DNA of 64,000 nt from Hippophae tibetana (GCA_037013495.1 CM072811.1:17738659-17802658); one strand, 5' to 3'; counted from the stretch's first letter, positions 1 to 12,290 are shown. Notes: generated by a model from the letters alone, not told the origin. Program-made: numbers and translations.

Positions 1-907
1 CCTATCGTCGAAAACTTTCAAAAAAACATTCAAATGCCATTGATATTGCTACCATCGGAGGTGTATTATATAATTTAACATCAATCAAATTATCAAATGA
101 ATTTCTACTGTCTTACTTTACTAACCTAATAGACTTTTAGAATATTAGTAAAAAAAACTAGTGTACTAAATTATGCATCAAGAGAGAGTACAATTTGCCG
201 AGAAAGTGAAAGCTTTTTCAAGGTTCTATGCTTTGCATGGAGGTTTTAACTAGTGCTGATCATTAAAAGTTTTTGATGATGATTAGTTTTTCTTTACTAG
301 TTTACTTTTAATATGCTTATATATCTCATAAAAAAAAACTGATCTTCTAAGTTTGGTGCTTTTGAGTTTTGCCATGAAAACTATGATTGATGATGCTAAT
401 GATGAGGATGATGACCACGACGACGATGATAATTAAATATTTGATATAGCTATAGAAGAGGTGTGTAATAAAGCTTTAAAAGTATTATAGAAGAATATTA
501 TTACGTGTTTGAAGATTCTCTTTTCTTGTTGTGAGATTGTTTTATTCACCTTGTTTTATATTTGGTATCCTTTTTCATTTGTAAGTTATTTTACGGATCG
601 TTGTAACCAGCTTTGTTTGGTTTCTTGTTAAAAACCTACTATAGGTTCTAGTTTTTTCATGTAATTGCTTTCTAATGACGTATTGTGTGAAAACTACATT
701 AGCTTTAGCATTTGTTGGAGTTTTGGATTGAAAAGATGACCACTCTAGTAAGTGGGGAAGCAAGTGGTATGGCTGTCAAGACTAAGTATCATACCAGTAC
801 AGTAACTCAAAGAGTGAGAGAGAGACATGCAGTACTGAGTTATTTTTTCATGATCTTATCTATAAGGCTTCTAACCAAAAACATTATTACAAGGTCTCCA
901 CAGTATG
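1..907. other. low-copy AT-rich DNA, no gene recognised
   Basis: No convincing coding exon, RNA gene or transposon end was seen here. A tiny open frame at 374-436 encodes an Asp-rich tail (start, about 20 codons, stop) produced by a GAT/GAC-rich run. It has no supporting splice or promoter context and is treated as simple sequence. The open frame covering 712-984 on the plus strand overlaps the MIR169 hairpin and has no recognisable domain. Confidence 0.5.
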
Positions 908-1054
908 ACATGAGAAAGAGAGAAGAAAATGTAGCCAAGAACAACTTGCCGCAGAAGAAGTATATATTTCGAATTACAATTTAATTAAATTAAAAGTTGT
1001 AATTTCCTCTTCGGCAAATCATCCTTGGCTGCACTTAAATCTCTTCTTTACTTC
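908..1054 (-). ncRNA. MIR169: MIR169-like microRNA precursor 1
   Basis: On the minus strand the 5' arm (1031 down to 1011) reads CAGCCAAGGATGATTTGCCG then A. This differs from the widely conserved miR169a sequence, as recalled, only at position 14 (T for C). The 3' arm (950 down to 930) reads GGCAAGTTGTTCTTGGCTAC then A, one change from the recalled miR169a star. The two 21-mers pair along nearly their whole length with G:U wobbles only, one end mismatch, and 2-nt 3' overhangs at both ends, as Dicer-like products do. The stem continues below the duplex (GAAGAGA-type purines against TTCTCTC-type pyrimidines), and the loop side has its own AATTACAA/TTGTAATT stem. miR169 guides cleavage of NF-YA transcripts. 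The plus strand could also fold, but its 5' arm fits miR169 less well, so the minus strand is preferred. Expression is unknown. Confidence 0.82.
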
Positions 1055-2155
1055 ATGCAAAACTCTAAGACCAACACAACTCTTTCAATAATAATTCTTC
1101 ATCAAATGCCAACAAGCACTATATCTTTTTTCCTAAGAAGATTTAGAGCATGGGCAACTACTTATAGAGAAGACCGAAATGGTAGAGGCATGGGGAGCTG
1201 ACGCTTGCATATATTCTGTGTCTCTCCTACTTTCCGTAAAGGGCATTATGCTATTATTGCTGTCGTACCACTAACATAGAATAACTGAATAACACTACTA
1301 GTCTACTATAGCACGTAGGTCGCTAACTTCTTGTAATAGATAGTTTTGGATTTGGCAGCAACTGAACTGCAATAAAATATTGAAGCTAGGGGCCAATTGT
1401 CCAAGCAAAATTTGATGACAAAAAATTATAGTTTAAGATATTGTTAAATAATTGCCATAAAAGATAGTTAAGTTAGGATTATTATGTGTTGAATAAACAT
1501 ATACTAAAATGAATAATTGGTCTACTTTAATTTTGAAATTTACTTAAATTTAAATTTTGAAAAATATTTTGTGCATTTGAATATCTTAGTGAACTCACTG
1601 CTTGATTTTGCCAAAATTAATAGAACAAAACTTGATTTTTGTAATAATAATTAATACAAAAGATATCATTTTTAATCATTTGGTGTAACCAAATGTTTAC
1701 TAATCTACATTTATAGTATATTATTCATAGATTTATACAAATGAAGGGTGTATCTCTTATGATGAGAGAGATCAGTCCCTTGATTTGGGTATTAGAAAAA
1801 TCACATTTAATTTTTATAACATAGTTGAGTATATAATAAATTCACTAAATAATTTTATTTATTATTATTATTATTACTTTTTTGGCAATCGATACAATAT
1901 ATATTCACCAGCTAATTATTCTAAATTACAGGAAACGGAATTCAAATTAATTACACATCTAAGTGAATATGAAGCACCAACTTTACTATCATTAGTGAGA
2001 TGATAGGCAATTCACTATATACTATATAGTTTAAGATATTCAAAATGTAAATATTTTAAACCAACCATATAACTTATTTTGAAAGCATGTCACTCTTTTA
2101 ATCACATGAGTATTTTTCAAATTATAGATTATTGGATAGAAAATCACCCAATACC
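1055..2155. other. low-copy AT-rich DNA, possible upstream region of MIR169 copy 1
   Basis: No gene recognised. If MIR169 copy 1 is transcribed from the minus strand, its promoter should lie in this stretch, but no single TATA box stands out. There is a short ATT microsatellite near 1857-1877. The GTTTAAGATATT motif occurs twice (about 1431 and 2028), without enough surrounding similarity to call a repeat. Confidence 0.35.
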
Positions 2156-2159
2156 CTTA

Positions 2160-2601
2160 ATATGTGTAAATTTTAAATAATCAAATGGATGCAATCAACG
2201 CACATTCACATATATTTTTTGTTATTTAATTCAAAATAAATATTAATGACCCAATAATGTTCATTAATATTCTAAATAATTAAATATCAATTAGTTTAAT
2301 ATTTAAATTTAAATTAAAATATTAATTAATCGATATTATTTATTTATGATTATGTTATTAGCTAAAATCTTTAAATAGGTCTTATAAATAGAAAAGGTAG
2401 GTATAAGCTAATGCTTAAACTCCTGAGCACACCACTCGTATCCTCTCAAATTCAATCTGATATTATATTTTTTCTCAAGAACTGACTTAAGCATTGAAGT
2501 GGATAGAAACCTGCAACTATTGTCCCTTCTAACATAATTTTTTAATTATTTGTAGGTCTACATGTTTAAAGAATACAACATAATAGAAATTGACTTCAAC
2601 A
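2160..2601 (+). mobile_element. 3' part of an LTR, Tat-like Ty3/gypsy element T
   Basis: The stretch has the layout of the R/U5 part of a plant gypsy LTR: a TATA box (TATAAATA, 2383-2390), a pyrimidine-rich leader, a 'ttgacttcaaca' end with terminal CA, and immediately afterwards a TTTGGCGCCATCT primer-site region. The left edge is uncertain because no partner LTR was found in the window. It is old and partial. Confidence 0.6.
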
Positions 2602-2603
2602 TT

Positions 2604-2620
2604 TGGCGCCATCTATAGGA
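2604..2620 (+). other. primer-binding-site-like sequence of element T
   Basis: TGGCGCCATCTATAGG directly follows the LTR end. TGGCGCC at this spot is the usual first part of the primer site in Tat/Athila-type plant gypsy elements, where a tRNA 3' end pairs. The second half is diverged, so the exact tRNA cannot be named. Confidence 0.6.
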
Positions 2621-2759
2621 AAGAAATTTGGTATTCAACCTATTGAGCTAGTGAAAAGTCCATAACATTCAAAGTGTTTTTTGTGTTCTTCACTTTATTC
2701 ATCGTGTTCTTCATTCAATTCTCCCTTAACAACACATTTGATCCATTAAGTCACCAAAA

Positions 2760-4200
2760 TGAGTTCATAACTTTCCATTACCCTCACAAGATGAGGAGTA
2801 AGTAGAGGTCCAAGTGAGCGATCCACCACCACCAAAGAAGACTAAGAGAACTAAAAAGGGATATAAGCTCAAGAAACCAACCGTGGATCAAAAGTTGGGA
2901 ATGTTGGAAGACATGATAAAGTAAATGATGTAGCTCTAGATGCAATCACATGGAAACCTACTGCTTCAATATGCCACTCATTATCTTTGGGATCAGTAGG
3001 GCATGACACCCCAAGAGAGTTGCACCAGTTTCCTAGCGTCAATAGCAACTCAAAAGGCCTTTCCCATAGCAGATTGAATCCTCGCATTTAGGATCCATAA
3101 TATTTAGATACATATAATGGAAATGGTAATGGCACCCTACCTCTAACACACTTAGCCACTAGCGACCAAGCTGGTAGAGGCCAACTGGATTTTGAAAACT
3201 TGCGCATCAAAGGCGCACACTTGAGGAATCACCTAGAGTCTAAGCACCATGCATACTTTAGCCAAAAAAGCTTCTCTGGTAATGCAATTAACTCCGATCA
3301 TATCAAACAAGGGTTGTAGGAAGTACGCAATCTCATGTTCTACCCCACCAATGGGAGATTTGAAACATTAGCTAAATGAGATGGAGTTAAGATTGAATAG
3401 GGAGAAAAAAGATCTAGACTACATAGACCCTACTCAAACTCCCTTCACTTTAGAGGTATTGTCTACTCTCATAGGGGAAAATTTCAAGTAGTCATCCATT
3501 AGAACTTAGAATAGATAATCTTATCTAGTAAACCACCTTGATTAGTTTAGAGATTGGATGAATCTATATACGTATAATGATGCAATCTTTTGCAGAGCCT
3601 TCCTTATGACACTGGTATGGAAGGCTAAGGTTTGGTATATGAACCATACAAGGCTACCTAAGAGGAGCTTAATCAACGTACCTTAGCAAAAGTAGCTTTT
3701 AATTATAAACTAGTCATCCACCAATAAGATGTTTTCCAATATATACTACAACAAGGTAGCCAACGAAGTAGGCCAGCTAGGCAAAGTAGTCAAGTAGACC
3801 CACTAGGCAGATTGGCCTATTTTACAAATTAAACATCGGCTAGTGTTGAGCTTTTACAACTCAAGAAAGAAAAGATATTAGCCATCTCCCAACCATCATG
3901 ATCAATACAAGCATGTGCAGTTTAAGCAATTTTCTTGGCTCGCCTTAGAAACAACTCTAAGGCTAGATAATTGGCATAATTAGGTTAGAATAGCCATGTC
4001 AATAATGTTGCTTATCCTATGGTAGATGTCCATAGCTATAGTTGTTAGAAATACATTACTCCAAGAAAGTAAAGATTCACACATGAAGGAAGATTAGGCC
4101 TTAGCAGTTCATGTTGCATCCTATGGGGCTATGTAATGTAGAGCACTACCTCTAAGGTCATGCTTTGTAGAACGTTGTCTTCTAGGCTAAGAAATTTGGG
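2760..4200 (+). mobile_element. Tat-like gag fossil of element T
   Basis: In several frames the translation resembles the N-terminal capsid region of Tat-lineage gag. A TPFTLEVL-like stretch is followed by a DHL..FRDWMNLY-like stretch, an FCRAF motif, and a W-containing segment before a polar tail (about 3430-3780). This is the Retrotransposon_gag family arrangement. The fossil is heavily broken (many breaks) and old. No protease or polymerase follows; at about 4200 the sequence passes into element P. Confidence 0.65.
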
Positions 4201-4237
4201 ACACCGCCACTTAGGTTGCACCAGTTTAAGTTAGAAA

Positions 4238-5363
4238 ATGGAATCGAAAAGAAGTTGGAAAGGAAATGAGATTTATGATAATTCAAAATTTTCTATTTAT
4301 GATACTAAAGTTTGCTTTGAAAAGGTAGCAAAAGTAAATTAAGGTTTTATACCTGAAAAATGGGGATGAACCTAAATGGATTACTAATGTAATAGTAGTC
4401 TTAGGATGGAAATCTTTTGTAAAGGAACCAGAGATTGTTATTGAATCTCTTATTCAGGAATTCTATGCAAATATTTTTGATGTTGTTGATAATAAAATTT
4501 TGGCTTGAAATGTACTAGCTCCATGTGGACCAAATGATATAAATACTCACTATTATTTAGTGCATATTGGAGAAGGTAAGTATGGGCAGTATCATAGTAA
4601 TGTGGATTATACTGTAGTTTTATAAACCTTAACTTATAAGGTGTTGAGTGGATTTTAGCTGATAGTAAACATAAGAGTTTCGAAGAAAAGTATTTCGATA
4701 AAATTTCAAGAATTTGGCAATACTTTATGTGTTCTAGGATGATAGTCACCAAACATTATAACACTATTGATATAAAGAGGTTATTTTTCTATATGTAATC
4801 ACATATAAGATGCCCATGGATGTTGAAGCAATAATTCACCAAAGAATTAAATTGTTTGGAAATGCTCACCGAAAAAGGTTTCTTTTTCTTCCCAACTAAT
4901 AACTGCTTTATGTAAAAAACAAATGGGGGTATCTCATTCAAAAGGTGAGGTTGTTATAAAACTTGGTGAATTATTTAACATAACTTACTTTGATGAGCTT
5001 ACCTTTGTTATGAACATTATTCCAAGAGAAAGAAGTGCCATTTCTCCATCAAGAATGTCTATGAAAGAACAATTTCATAATTTTGGTAAGAAAGTGAACT
5101 ATATGGAAGAATACCAACAAGCATATTTTCCAACAAGTAGCATTTTTAAATTAGCAGCATTGTGATCAAGTGGAAAGTAATAGTTTAGTATATGAAATGA
5201 ACCAATTACAATTAAGTTATCCCAGAATGGATATAAGTCAGTTAATAACACTACAGTATCCTCATTACGGCTTTAATTTTATACCTCTAAAAAGATCACG
5301 ATAATAAGAACATGAAAATTAAGGTCCGGATGATATGGAAGAGGAGCTCCAATTGGATCCATA
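4238..5363 (+). pseudogene. extra ORF of element P (putative plant transposon protein type), fossil
   Basis: It starts with MESKRSW, matching the MASKRGK start of the homologous frame in M. Recognisable pieces include the EFYAN segment, the RFLFLPN/ITALC-type middle, and a clear late segment at 4923-5160 (GVSHSKGEVVIKLGELF, then ITYFDELTF and IPRERSA). This protein type is common in plant genomes, usually inside Athila-like retroelements downstream of pol, in the position of env-like ORFs. Its function is not known. This copy is broken in several places. It is unusual in being the only protein-like part of P that remains. Confidence 0.65.
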
Positions 5364-7237
5364 ATTTTATTAATTTTTATGTATTTATGTTTTGTTTTGT
5401 TTTTAAACTTTAGTGGATATTTATTTGGATATTATATTTTTTTTATGTTGTTTTGTTTTATTTTCTATTTTGTGAACATTATTTAGAAATGTTAATTTTT
5501 TAACTGTTGGAATTTGTAAGATATACAGGTCTTTGTAATATTAATATCTTTAGATTGATGGTTGCACCTGTAATTCCATACTAACTCTTGAATAGATTCA
5601 ATAAGTGGTTAACTTTTTAATCTTTACACATTATCTTTAATTTATTATTGTTACATTGAAGGTAATGTAAATTCTATGTTAATAGTAGGAAAAGTTACCT
5701 TATAAAATGTTGTGCTAAATTAAAAATTTTATGTTCACTAGTTCACATTTTTATATTTATTTTTCTTTACATTTTAATATACTTTTATTTATTTTTATTA
5801 AATTAGGAATTTTTGGTTTATTTTTAAATTTTTCTTACAAAGTTAACATGTCTTTTAAAGTTAAGTTTAAGAAAATGATTAAATCTTTGCATTGTTAGAT
5901 TAATTTTGAAAATATTTCATGGAGTAATGTGATAATTTGTTAGTTTTTGTCATCATTAGTATTTCATGATAAAGTGTTGAAATTGCTATGAACCCAAAAT
6001 CGGTATTTAAGAATCAAATAGTGAAAACTACCTTGTGAGAATGTATTTTGAGCCATTATCTTCCCATTCTAAGTGATGAGATTTTTTCTACTATTTAAAC
6101 ACTCATCTTATCAATTCTAATTATTAGATGATCTCTATAGGTATTTTCATTGAAAATTAGAATTTTTACATTTAATAAAGTGTCATATATTTATTTTTAT
6201 TGCTAATTGAATAAGTTAAGTATACGTTGAACTTGAATAAGTTAAGTAGAAATTGAAAGTATATACAATTCTCTTCATTCATGCATGATTTCTAGAAAAA
6301 GAGAGGCATACATGGGTTAACCTAAACCAACAAAATAAAAACCCACAAATTAGCTACTCATTCTATTTTACAATACATATAGAATCTGTACATGGGCCCT
6401 TTCTCCAAAAAAGAGATATAAAAGAAAAAAGTAAACAATATAGACTAAATAATATGACCTATTATCTTTCAAAGTTGAGAGAATTAACTAAATAACAAAG
6501 AAATTATATAGGAAATAATTTCCCAAGAAGTCATTTACATTTTCTTCATCTCTTAAAAGGCATTACTTGAGATTTTTATTTGATGAATTTGATTGACGTA
6601 TTAAAGTAATATGTGATTGTTTTATAAAATCCTTTCATTTAATTCCTTTTATGAGATCAATATGATACACCACTTTTATACTTTTATTCTTTATACATAT
6701 GCAAACTTATTTGTTCATTTCTATACATAAAATCTTTCACAAATACTTTTGAATAAGTGTTTGAACTAATAGGATCAGTGTTATTGAGAGTATGCCTCGT
6801 GAGGTTAGAGTTGAAGTGAATTCAAATTCCTTACACTGAAATTGGGAAAATTTCATATTGATACATTTTTTATTTAAATATGAAAAAGTGATTTTCAATT
6901 AAATATTATAATAAATCATGAATGATTTATGCTATCAATTTTAATTGTATGCTTAAAAGAAATTTGAAAGCATGAGAAGTTTTATTTTTCTTATTCTTTT
7001 ATTATTCTTTTTACTTTTTTGCAAAAAAAAATATTTTTTTGTGTTTGTTTTACTTTTGATATTTTTGAGTATCATATCTGAAAACTCTCACGAGACTTAA
7101 GTTCGTCTAATAGGCTAACACATGGGTTTAAAGGCTTGTTGTATATACTAAATGCAACATTTTCAATGCACAAAAAATGATTTAGGATAGGTTAATTTTT
7201 GGTTTTTATTTTTATTTTTTTGCTATTCTTGCTAAGA

Positions 7238-7264
7238 GACTGGCAAGAAGCCGATTCGCGGTTG
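7238..7264 (+). other. polypurine-tract region before the P 3' LTR
   Basis: GACTGGCAAGAAGCCGATT and a G-rich end directly precede TGATAAGTGC. Element N has the equivalent GACTAGCAAGAAGCTAGTT plus AAGGGTTG before TGATGAGTGC on its own strand (58371-58400), which fixes the LTR edge in both. Confidence 0.6.
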
Positions 7265-8570
7265 TGATAAGTGCTAAAAAGCACTTAATATATTATGAAT
7301 GTTAAATGATTATATAGATTTGTGTTTGCTTAATTTTACTATCATTTTAAACAAATCTATCTTTTCAGAATCAATGGTATATTTTGTTATCTTTTAGGAA
7401 TTTCTTATATTTAAAATATTTAACTTGAAGAAATTTACTTGAATCACTTAATTATAATTTTGGAGCTTAAAAAGATAACATATGTAAAGAATTAAATATG
7501 TTTCAAAATTTGAATTTGTTTTACAAGAAACAAGGTTTTCAAGTGATGCAGATTCTAGTGGGCCATGACATAAATGCTTTATATGTTGTGGTACGAGACA
7601 AAAAGAAAAAAAGAAAATGAGTCCCAAATATGATGCAAGAAGCAGCATGAAAATATTGTGTCTCGGCGCAAATATAATGGATCATACCCAATTGTGTACA
7701 TGTTGTATATGTTATGGTGTGGAAAGTTGTCTACTAAGGCACCAAGCTAAAATTTTCACTTTTTTCTCCTTTGCTCACTCTATAATTAGACTCTATTTCT
7801 ATTGTAAAAATCATCCCTTATCTTTTATTCATTATATCTTAATCTTTTACATTTCTTAGTTTCTTAGGTTTTTCTTTTATTAGTTTAAAGTATTTCTCTA
7901 AATTGAGAGTATAATATATTTAGTTTATGTAATAGTTTTTAGTTTCAATTCAATTAAAAATTGCAATAATGCTATTTGAAGGTTTTTTAGAATAGAAGCA
8001 ATTCTAAATGAAAAATAGTCGAGCTATATTTAAATATATTCTTTTCATATAATATCTAAGTATTCTTTTACATGTTATATGTCTAATTTCTTGATCATTT
8101 ACTAAACTATGCATGGTTGACTATAAATAATATGGGATATCACTAGTGTTATTACGCTTGTAAATATTAAATTAGATTAAATATTTTTATAAAATGAATT
8201 AAGTTTTATTTCTTTATCAAGATTAAAATAAAGTTTGTAAATGAAAAATATATTAACAAGATAGTTAGATTTAGGATTTAAACTATTTGACTCTGATTTG
8301 GAGTAATACTCATGAATTAATGTCAATTGCTATCTAAATCTATTTTGAGGCATGCTCTATTTCAAGGATTTTTATAATAATTATTATTGGGGTTATATTG
8401 ATGACATATCCTTCATAATAGTTCTAAAATCTAAAAGTTAGTTTCAGATACTTAAATCATAAAACCAACTTTGATACCTTGAATGAAAATCTAACTTACA
8501 TGCCCGACCTTAGGTAGTAATTAGGTTTATTAATTCTTTAGAAATGATTTATAAAAAAAATCACATTATT
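7265..8570 (+). mobile_element. 3' LTR of element P (partial)
   Basis: It begins TGATAAGTGCTAAAAAGCAC and aligns through its length with the LTRs of M (15948-17599, opposite strand) and N. Shared blocks include the AACAAATCTATCTTT stretch near 7350 and the CTAAAAGTTAGTTT..GATACTTAAATCAT block near 8435-8460. The full LTR in this family is about 1.65 kb, so this copy is incomplete on the right, where M sequence begins. Confidence 0.65.
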
Positions 8571-10239
8571 TTGACAAAAAAAATTAAAATGAAAAGTATA
8601 AAAAATAAAATAGTAAAACTTTCTCATGCTTTTAATCTCTTTTAAGTTCACAATTAAAATTCAAAGCATATGTAAATTTAATATCCTAAACAATCATAAT
8701 TTATTGTAACAATTAATTGAAAATTATATTCATATCCACATAAAAATGCATCAATACATATTTGCCAAATTTTAGTGTTTGGAATCTGAATTCACTTCAG
8801 CTTTAAACTTCAGAAGTCATACTCCAATAACATTGATTCTATAGGTTCAAACACTCATTCAAAGTTATATAAAAATATAGTTTATGTAAAGAAATGAATT
8901 AATAGGTTCACATTTGTTTAAAGAATAAAAAGTTCAAAGTAGTGCATAACATTGATCTTATGAAATGAATCGAATGAAATGATTTATAAAAAAATGGCAT
9001 ATTATTTTCTCACATAAATCAAAATCATCAAATAAATTTTTTCAAGTTATATAACTTCTACATAATTTATTTCCTTTTTTTTTGTATATTTTCACAATTT
9101 TATAGGATTTTCTGGATTATAGTATTTAGTTTATGCTATTAATTTTTCTTTCTTATTCTTTTTTTCATAGAGAGAGGACCCATTGTACACTTTGTACATA
9201 TTTTGTATGATTTGGTGAGTGGCTAATTTTGGCTTTCTTTTGTAATGGCTTAGGTAACCCCATATATGTATCTTTTTTGGATGTCATGCATGGATGAAAA
9301 AGAGCATGTATTTTCAATTTCTACTTAAGTCATTTAATTTAAGCAATAAAAATAAATTTATAATATTTTATCATATTTAAAAATCTTAGTATTCAATACA
9401 AAAACCTATAAAGATCATCTAACAATTTGAATGGATAAGAAGAGTGTTTAAAGAGGTAGAAAAAAATATTCACTTAGAATAGAAAGATAAAGGCTGAAAA
9501 TATTCTCACAAGGTAGTCTCTATTATTTGATTCCTTAACATCAATTTTAGATTGTTGTATTTTAACATTTTATTATGAAATATAATTTATGACACAAACT
9601 AATTAATTATCATATTACTCCATGATATATTCAATAAATTAATCTAACAGTGAAAAAGACTTAATCATTTACTTAAAATTAACTAAAAGACATGATAATT
9701 TTGGTACGAAATTTTTTATAATCAAACATGAAATTCCTAAACCAATAAAAAAATAAAAGCAAACAAATGAAAATATGAAAATGTAAACAATGTTTAATAA
9801 AAACTTTAAAAATTTCTCAACTTTATGTAGATATAACTTTTCATACTCTAAACCTAGAACTTATATTACTCTCAATGTAAAATTGTAAATTAAAGATAAA
9901 GAGTAAAGAGGAGAAAAGTTACCCATTTATTAAACTTACTCAAGTATTTATGTGAAAATACAGGTGCATCCATCATTCAAACATTTTAATCATATAGATA
10001 AAATATTGTGTGTTTATTACGCATCTCCACAAAAAGTTATAAATTCAATAGTTCTAAATATAATAAACATTTGTTCACATGACAAGAAATAAAACAAAAT
10101 AAATAGTATGAAACAAAAAAAAACATAATATCAAAATAAAACAATTATACTAAAGTTCACAACATAAAATAAAACAAAATAAAAATAAAAATAAGAACTC
10201 AAAAAAATTTTCAAAATAAAAATTGAAGCTCATAATGTT
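8571..10239 (-). mobile_element. 3' UTR of element M
   Basis: Non-coding. It aligns with 5640-7030 of P in inverted orientation and with 58400-60130 of N in direct orientation. The clearest shared block holds GTACATATTTTGTATGATTTGG, CATATATGTATC and GTCATGCATGGATG (9190-9300 here), mirrored at 6270-6410 in P and repeated at 59330-59450 in N. Confidence 0.65.
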
Positions 10240-11334
10240 GTTGTGATCCATTTGGTGGTGTAAAGGTAAAATCATAATATAGATACTTGGGTGCTACTAA
10301 ATTGCTTGAATCTACCTTGAGATGGTTATGTTGTAACCAATTTATTTCATACACTAAATGGTTATTATTCACATAATTACAATGTTATCGATTTAAAAAT
10401 GTGGCTTGTTGGGCAGAGTATGCTTGCTGATGTTCCTCCATATAGGTCATTGTTTCACCTAAGTGATGAATCTATTCTTTCGTAGTCATCCTAGATGAAA
10501 AGTGGCCCTTTTATCCATTTGGGAATTATTTGTACTAGAAGTGAGTTCATCGTAATATGACATATTTAATGATTCTCCAGAATGAATGATAGCTTCACCA
10601 TTTGAGTGAGTCAATCCCACTTTTTACATAAAATAGTAATGAGTTGGGGGAAAAGGTAACTCAATCGATGGCTATTAGTAGATTATTTAATTCTGTGATG
10701 AATTATATTTCCTACATCTATAGACATTTTGGATGTTATAGCATACAGTAATATTGCCTGTTCTTTATCCACAAAGTTGTAATGTTTTTTGGACATTAGT
10801 CTTGAACAAAGTATTGCAAAATGCAGGCAACCTTATCCAAATACTTAGCTTCAAAGCTCTTAGGTTTTTCACTGACATAACCCTACTCAACCCCTTCTAA
10901 AGTTAAGGTTTCAATTATCGTAGCATAGTTGATATTACCCAAACAAGTTTCATACTTACCCTAGCCAATATACATCAACACATAATGAGCACTAATATCA
11001 TCTGGCCCAAATAGGACTAGTACATCCCTTACTTTAACTATATTATCAACAACATTGGGAACATTTGCATAGAATTCTTGACCAAAATATTCTACTACAA
11101 CATGTGGCTATTTAACGAACCTTTTTCATTCTAATACTTCTATTAAATCATAAATTCTATCAAATTGGTTATTTGGCCCCAAATAAAAGTCCACCCTTTC
11201 CACTACAAAATGCTTGTTTACTTTTGCTTCTTTATCAAATCTTTGCCCTTATAACTAGAAACTTTAGCCTTATCATAATCCTTAGAAGTTGATACTACTT
11301 TTTCTCTATCTGTTTTACCTCTTTTTGAAGCCAT
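10240..11334 (-). pseudogene. extra ORF of element M (putative plant transposon protein type), fossil
   Basis: On the minus strand a start at 11334-11332 gives MASKRGKTDREKVV, the typical Ser/Lys-rich opening of this protein type. Further pieces correspond to those in P: the QEFYANV segment, GPDDISAHYVL, and the late HSNGEAIIHSGESL/MSYYDELT pair near 10560-10620. The product's role is unknown; the family sits downstream of pol in Athila-like elements. About 0.8 kb of non-coding leader precedes the start, consistent with expression from a spliced or separate transcript as proposed for such ORFs. Broken in several places. Confidence 0.65.
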
Positions 11335-12133
11335 TTTTAAAATCAACAATATCTAAATCCAAAGGTTCTTAGATAATCTAGATAAACAACTTAAAATAAA
11401 TTATTCTAATATATTTTCCTTACCCCACTTAGTCCAAATTAAGATTTGGAACTCTTTTTAATTCAAAAATAATCCACAAAATTTAGAGAATTTAATTTAA
11501 GACTTAAATTCTAAATTTTTTTAATTACTTACTTGTGTTGTTAAGGATGATGAATTTGAAGAACACTCATTCAAAGAAGACGAAGTTTTGTTGATGAGTT
11601 GATGGTTTTTCCAAAAACAAATCAATAGAATGGCTAGCAAATAGTTAGGAATAGGATTTTTGTGAAAATATTTGAAAGAAAATGGAAAAAAGGTGTAATT
11701 TTTAAGGGATTTTGGTGCTTGAATGGGAGAAAAAATGTAAGTTTTGTGAAGAAAGCTAGAAAATGTGAAAGAGAAATGGGTAAAAATGCGTTGAGACTGG
11801 TAATTCTAGAAAGAAAATGTATGCAAGTGATGGTGCAAGTAGAAGCATGTTGCTGCATGAACTTTAGAATTATATCTCAATTTGAACAAAAACAATAGTG
11901 CCACAGGAGGGTAAATTTTATGCTAGTGACATGTGCAACTCTATTCTTCACACTAATTTTTATGAGACCTCTCTTTTATATATATTTAAAAATTTAATAA
12001 ATTATTAATCTAAATAATAAAATAACCACAAAAATCTATTCCTAAATAAAAATATTAAATGAAATAACAAATAAAAATAATTATAACTATAAAACAAAAA
12101 TAAATTAAATTAAAGAAAAAATAAAATAAAATA
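11335..12133 (-). other. leader between pol end and extra ORF of element M
   Basis: AT-rich, then pyrimidine-rich on the minus strand (CTTTCTTCACAAAACTTAC and similar), with no coding signal of its own. Overlapping open frames on both strands at 11634-11898 are attributed to this base composition, not to genes. Confidence 0.45.
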
Positions 12134-12149
12134 ATGGGTTAGCTCCCAT
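12134..12149 (-). other. ATGGG-N6-CCCAT post-pol hairpin motif of M
   Basis: The minus strand reads ATGGGAGCTAACCCAT. Equivalent motifs follow the pol end of Athila-1 (ATGGGAGGCAGCCCAT, 45271-45286) and Athila-2 (TTGAGAGGGAACCCAA, 52354-52369). Its position marks the end of the pol region of M. Confidence 0.6.
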
Positions 12150-12290
12150 CTAGGAATTTTTTTATCATTTTTAGCGAGATGTTGCTTTGGAGACTTTATC
12201 ATTTAGTAAATTCAATGTACCTACATTATTGGGTTCAATTATTGTTCTAACCTGGTAACTATTCTTTGCTTTACTTCTGTAAGTGCTCAA

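Larger units (their letters stand above)
4230..8570 (+). mobile_element. LTR-retroelement P, 3' half (Athila/Tat-type)
   Basis: Parts in order: an extra ORF of the 'putative plant transposon protein' type (about 4238-5363), a long non-coding 3' region (5364-7237), a purine-rich tract (7238-7264), and a 3' LTR starting TGATAAGTGC (from 7265). It belongs to the same family as M and N in this window: the 3' UTR and LTR start align with those of M (reverse-complemented) and N. gag and pol of this copy were not found. Broken, old, many breaks. On the right it ends where M begins, tail-to-tail. Confidence 0.72.

Noticed and set aside
374-436. Short Asp-rich open frame
   Set aside because: Made by a GAT/GAC run; 20 codons, with no splice, promoter or homology support.
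721-740. TTTTGGATTGAAAAG resembling the miR159 start
   Set aside because: Only the first half matches and no hairpin partner was found nearby.
712-984. 90-codon plus-strand frame
   Set aside because: Overlaps the 3' arm of the MIR169 hairpin and has no recognisable protein features.
11634-11898. Overlapping frames on both strands
   Set aside because: Located in the leader of element M; composition-driven, with no domain on either strand.
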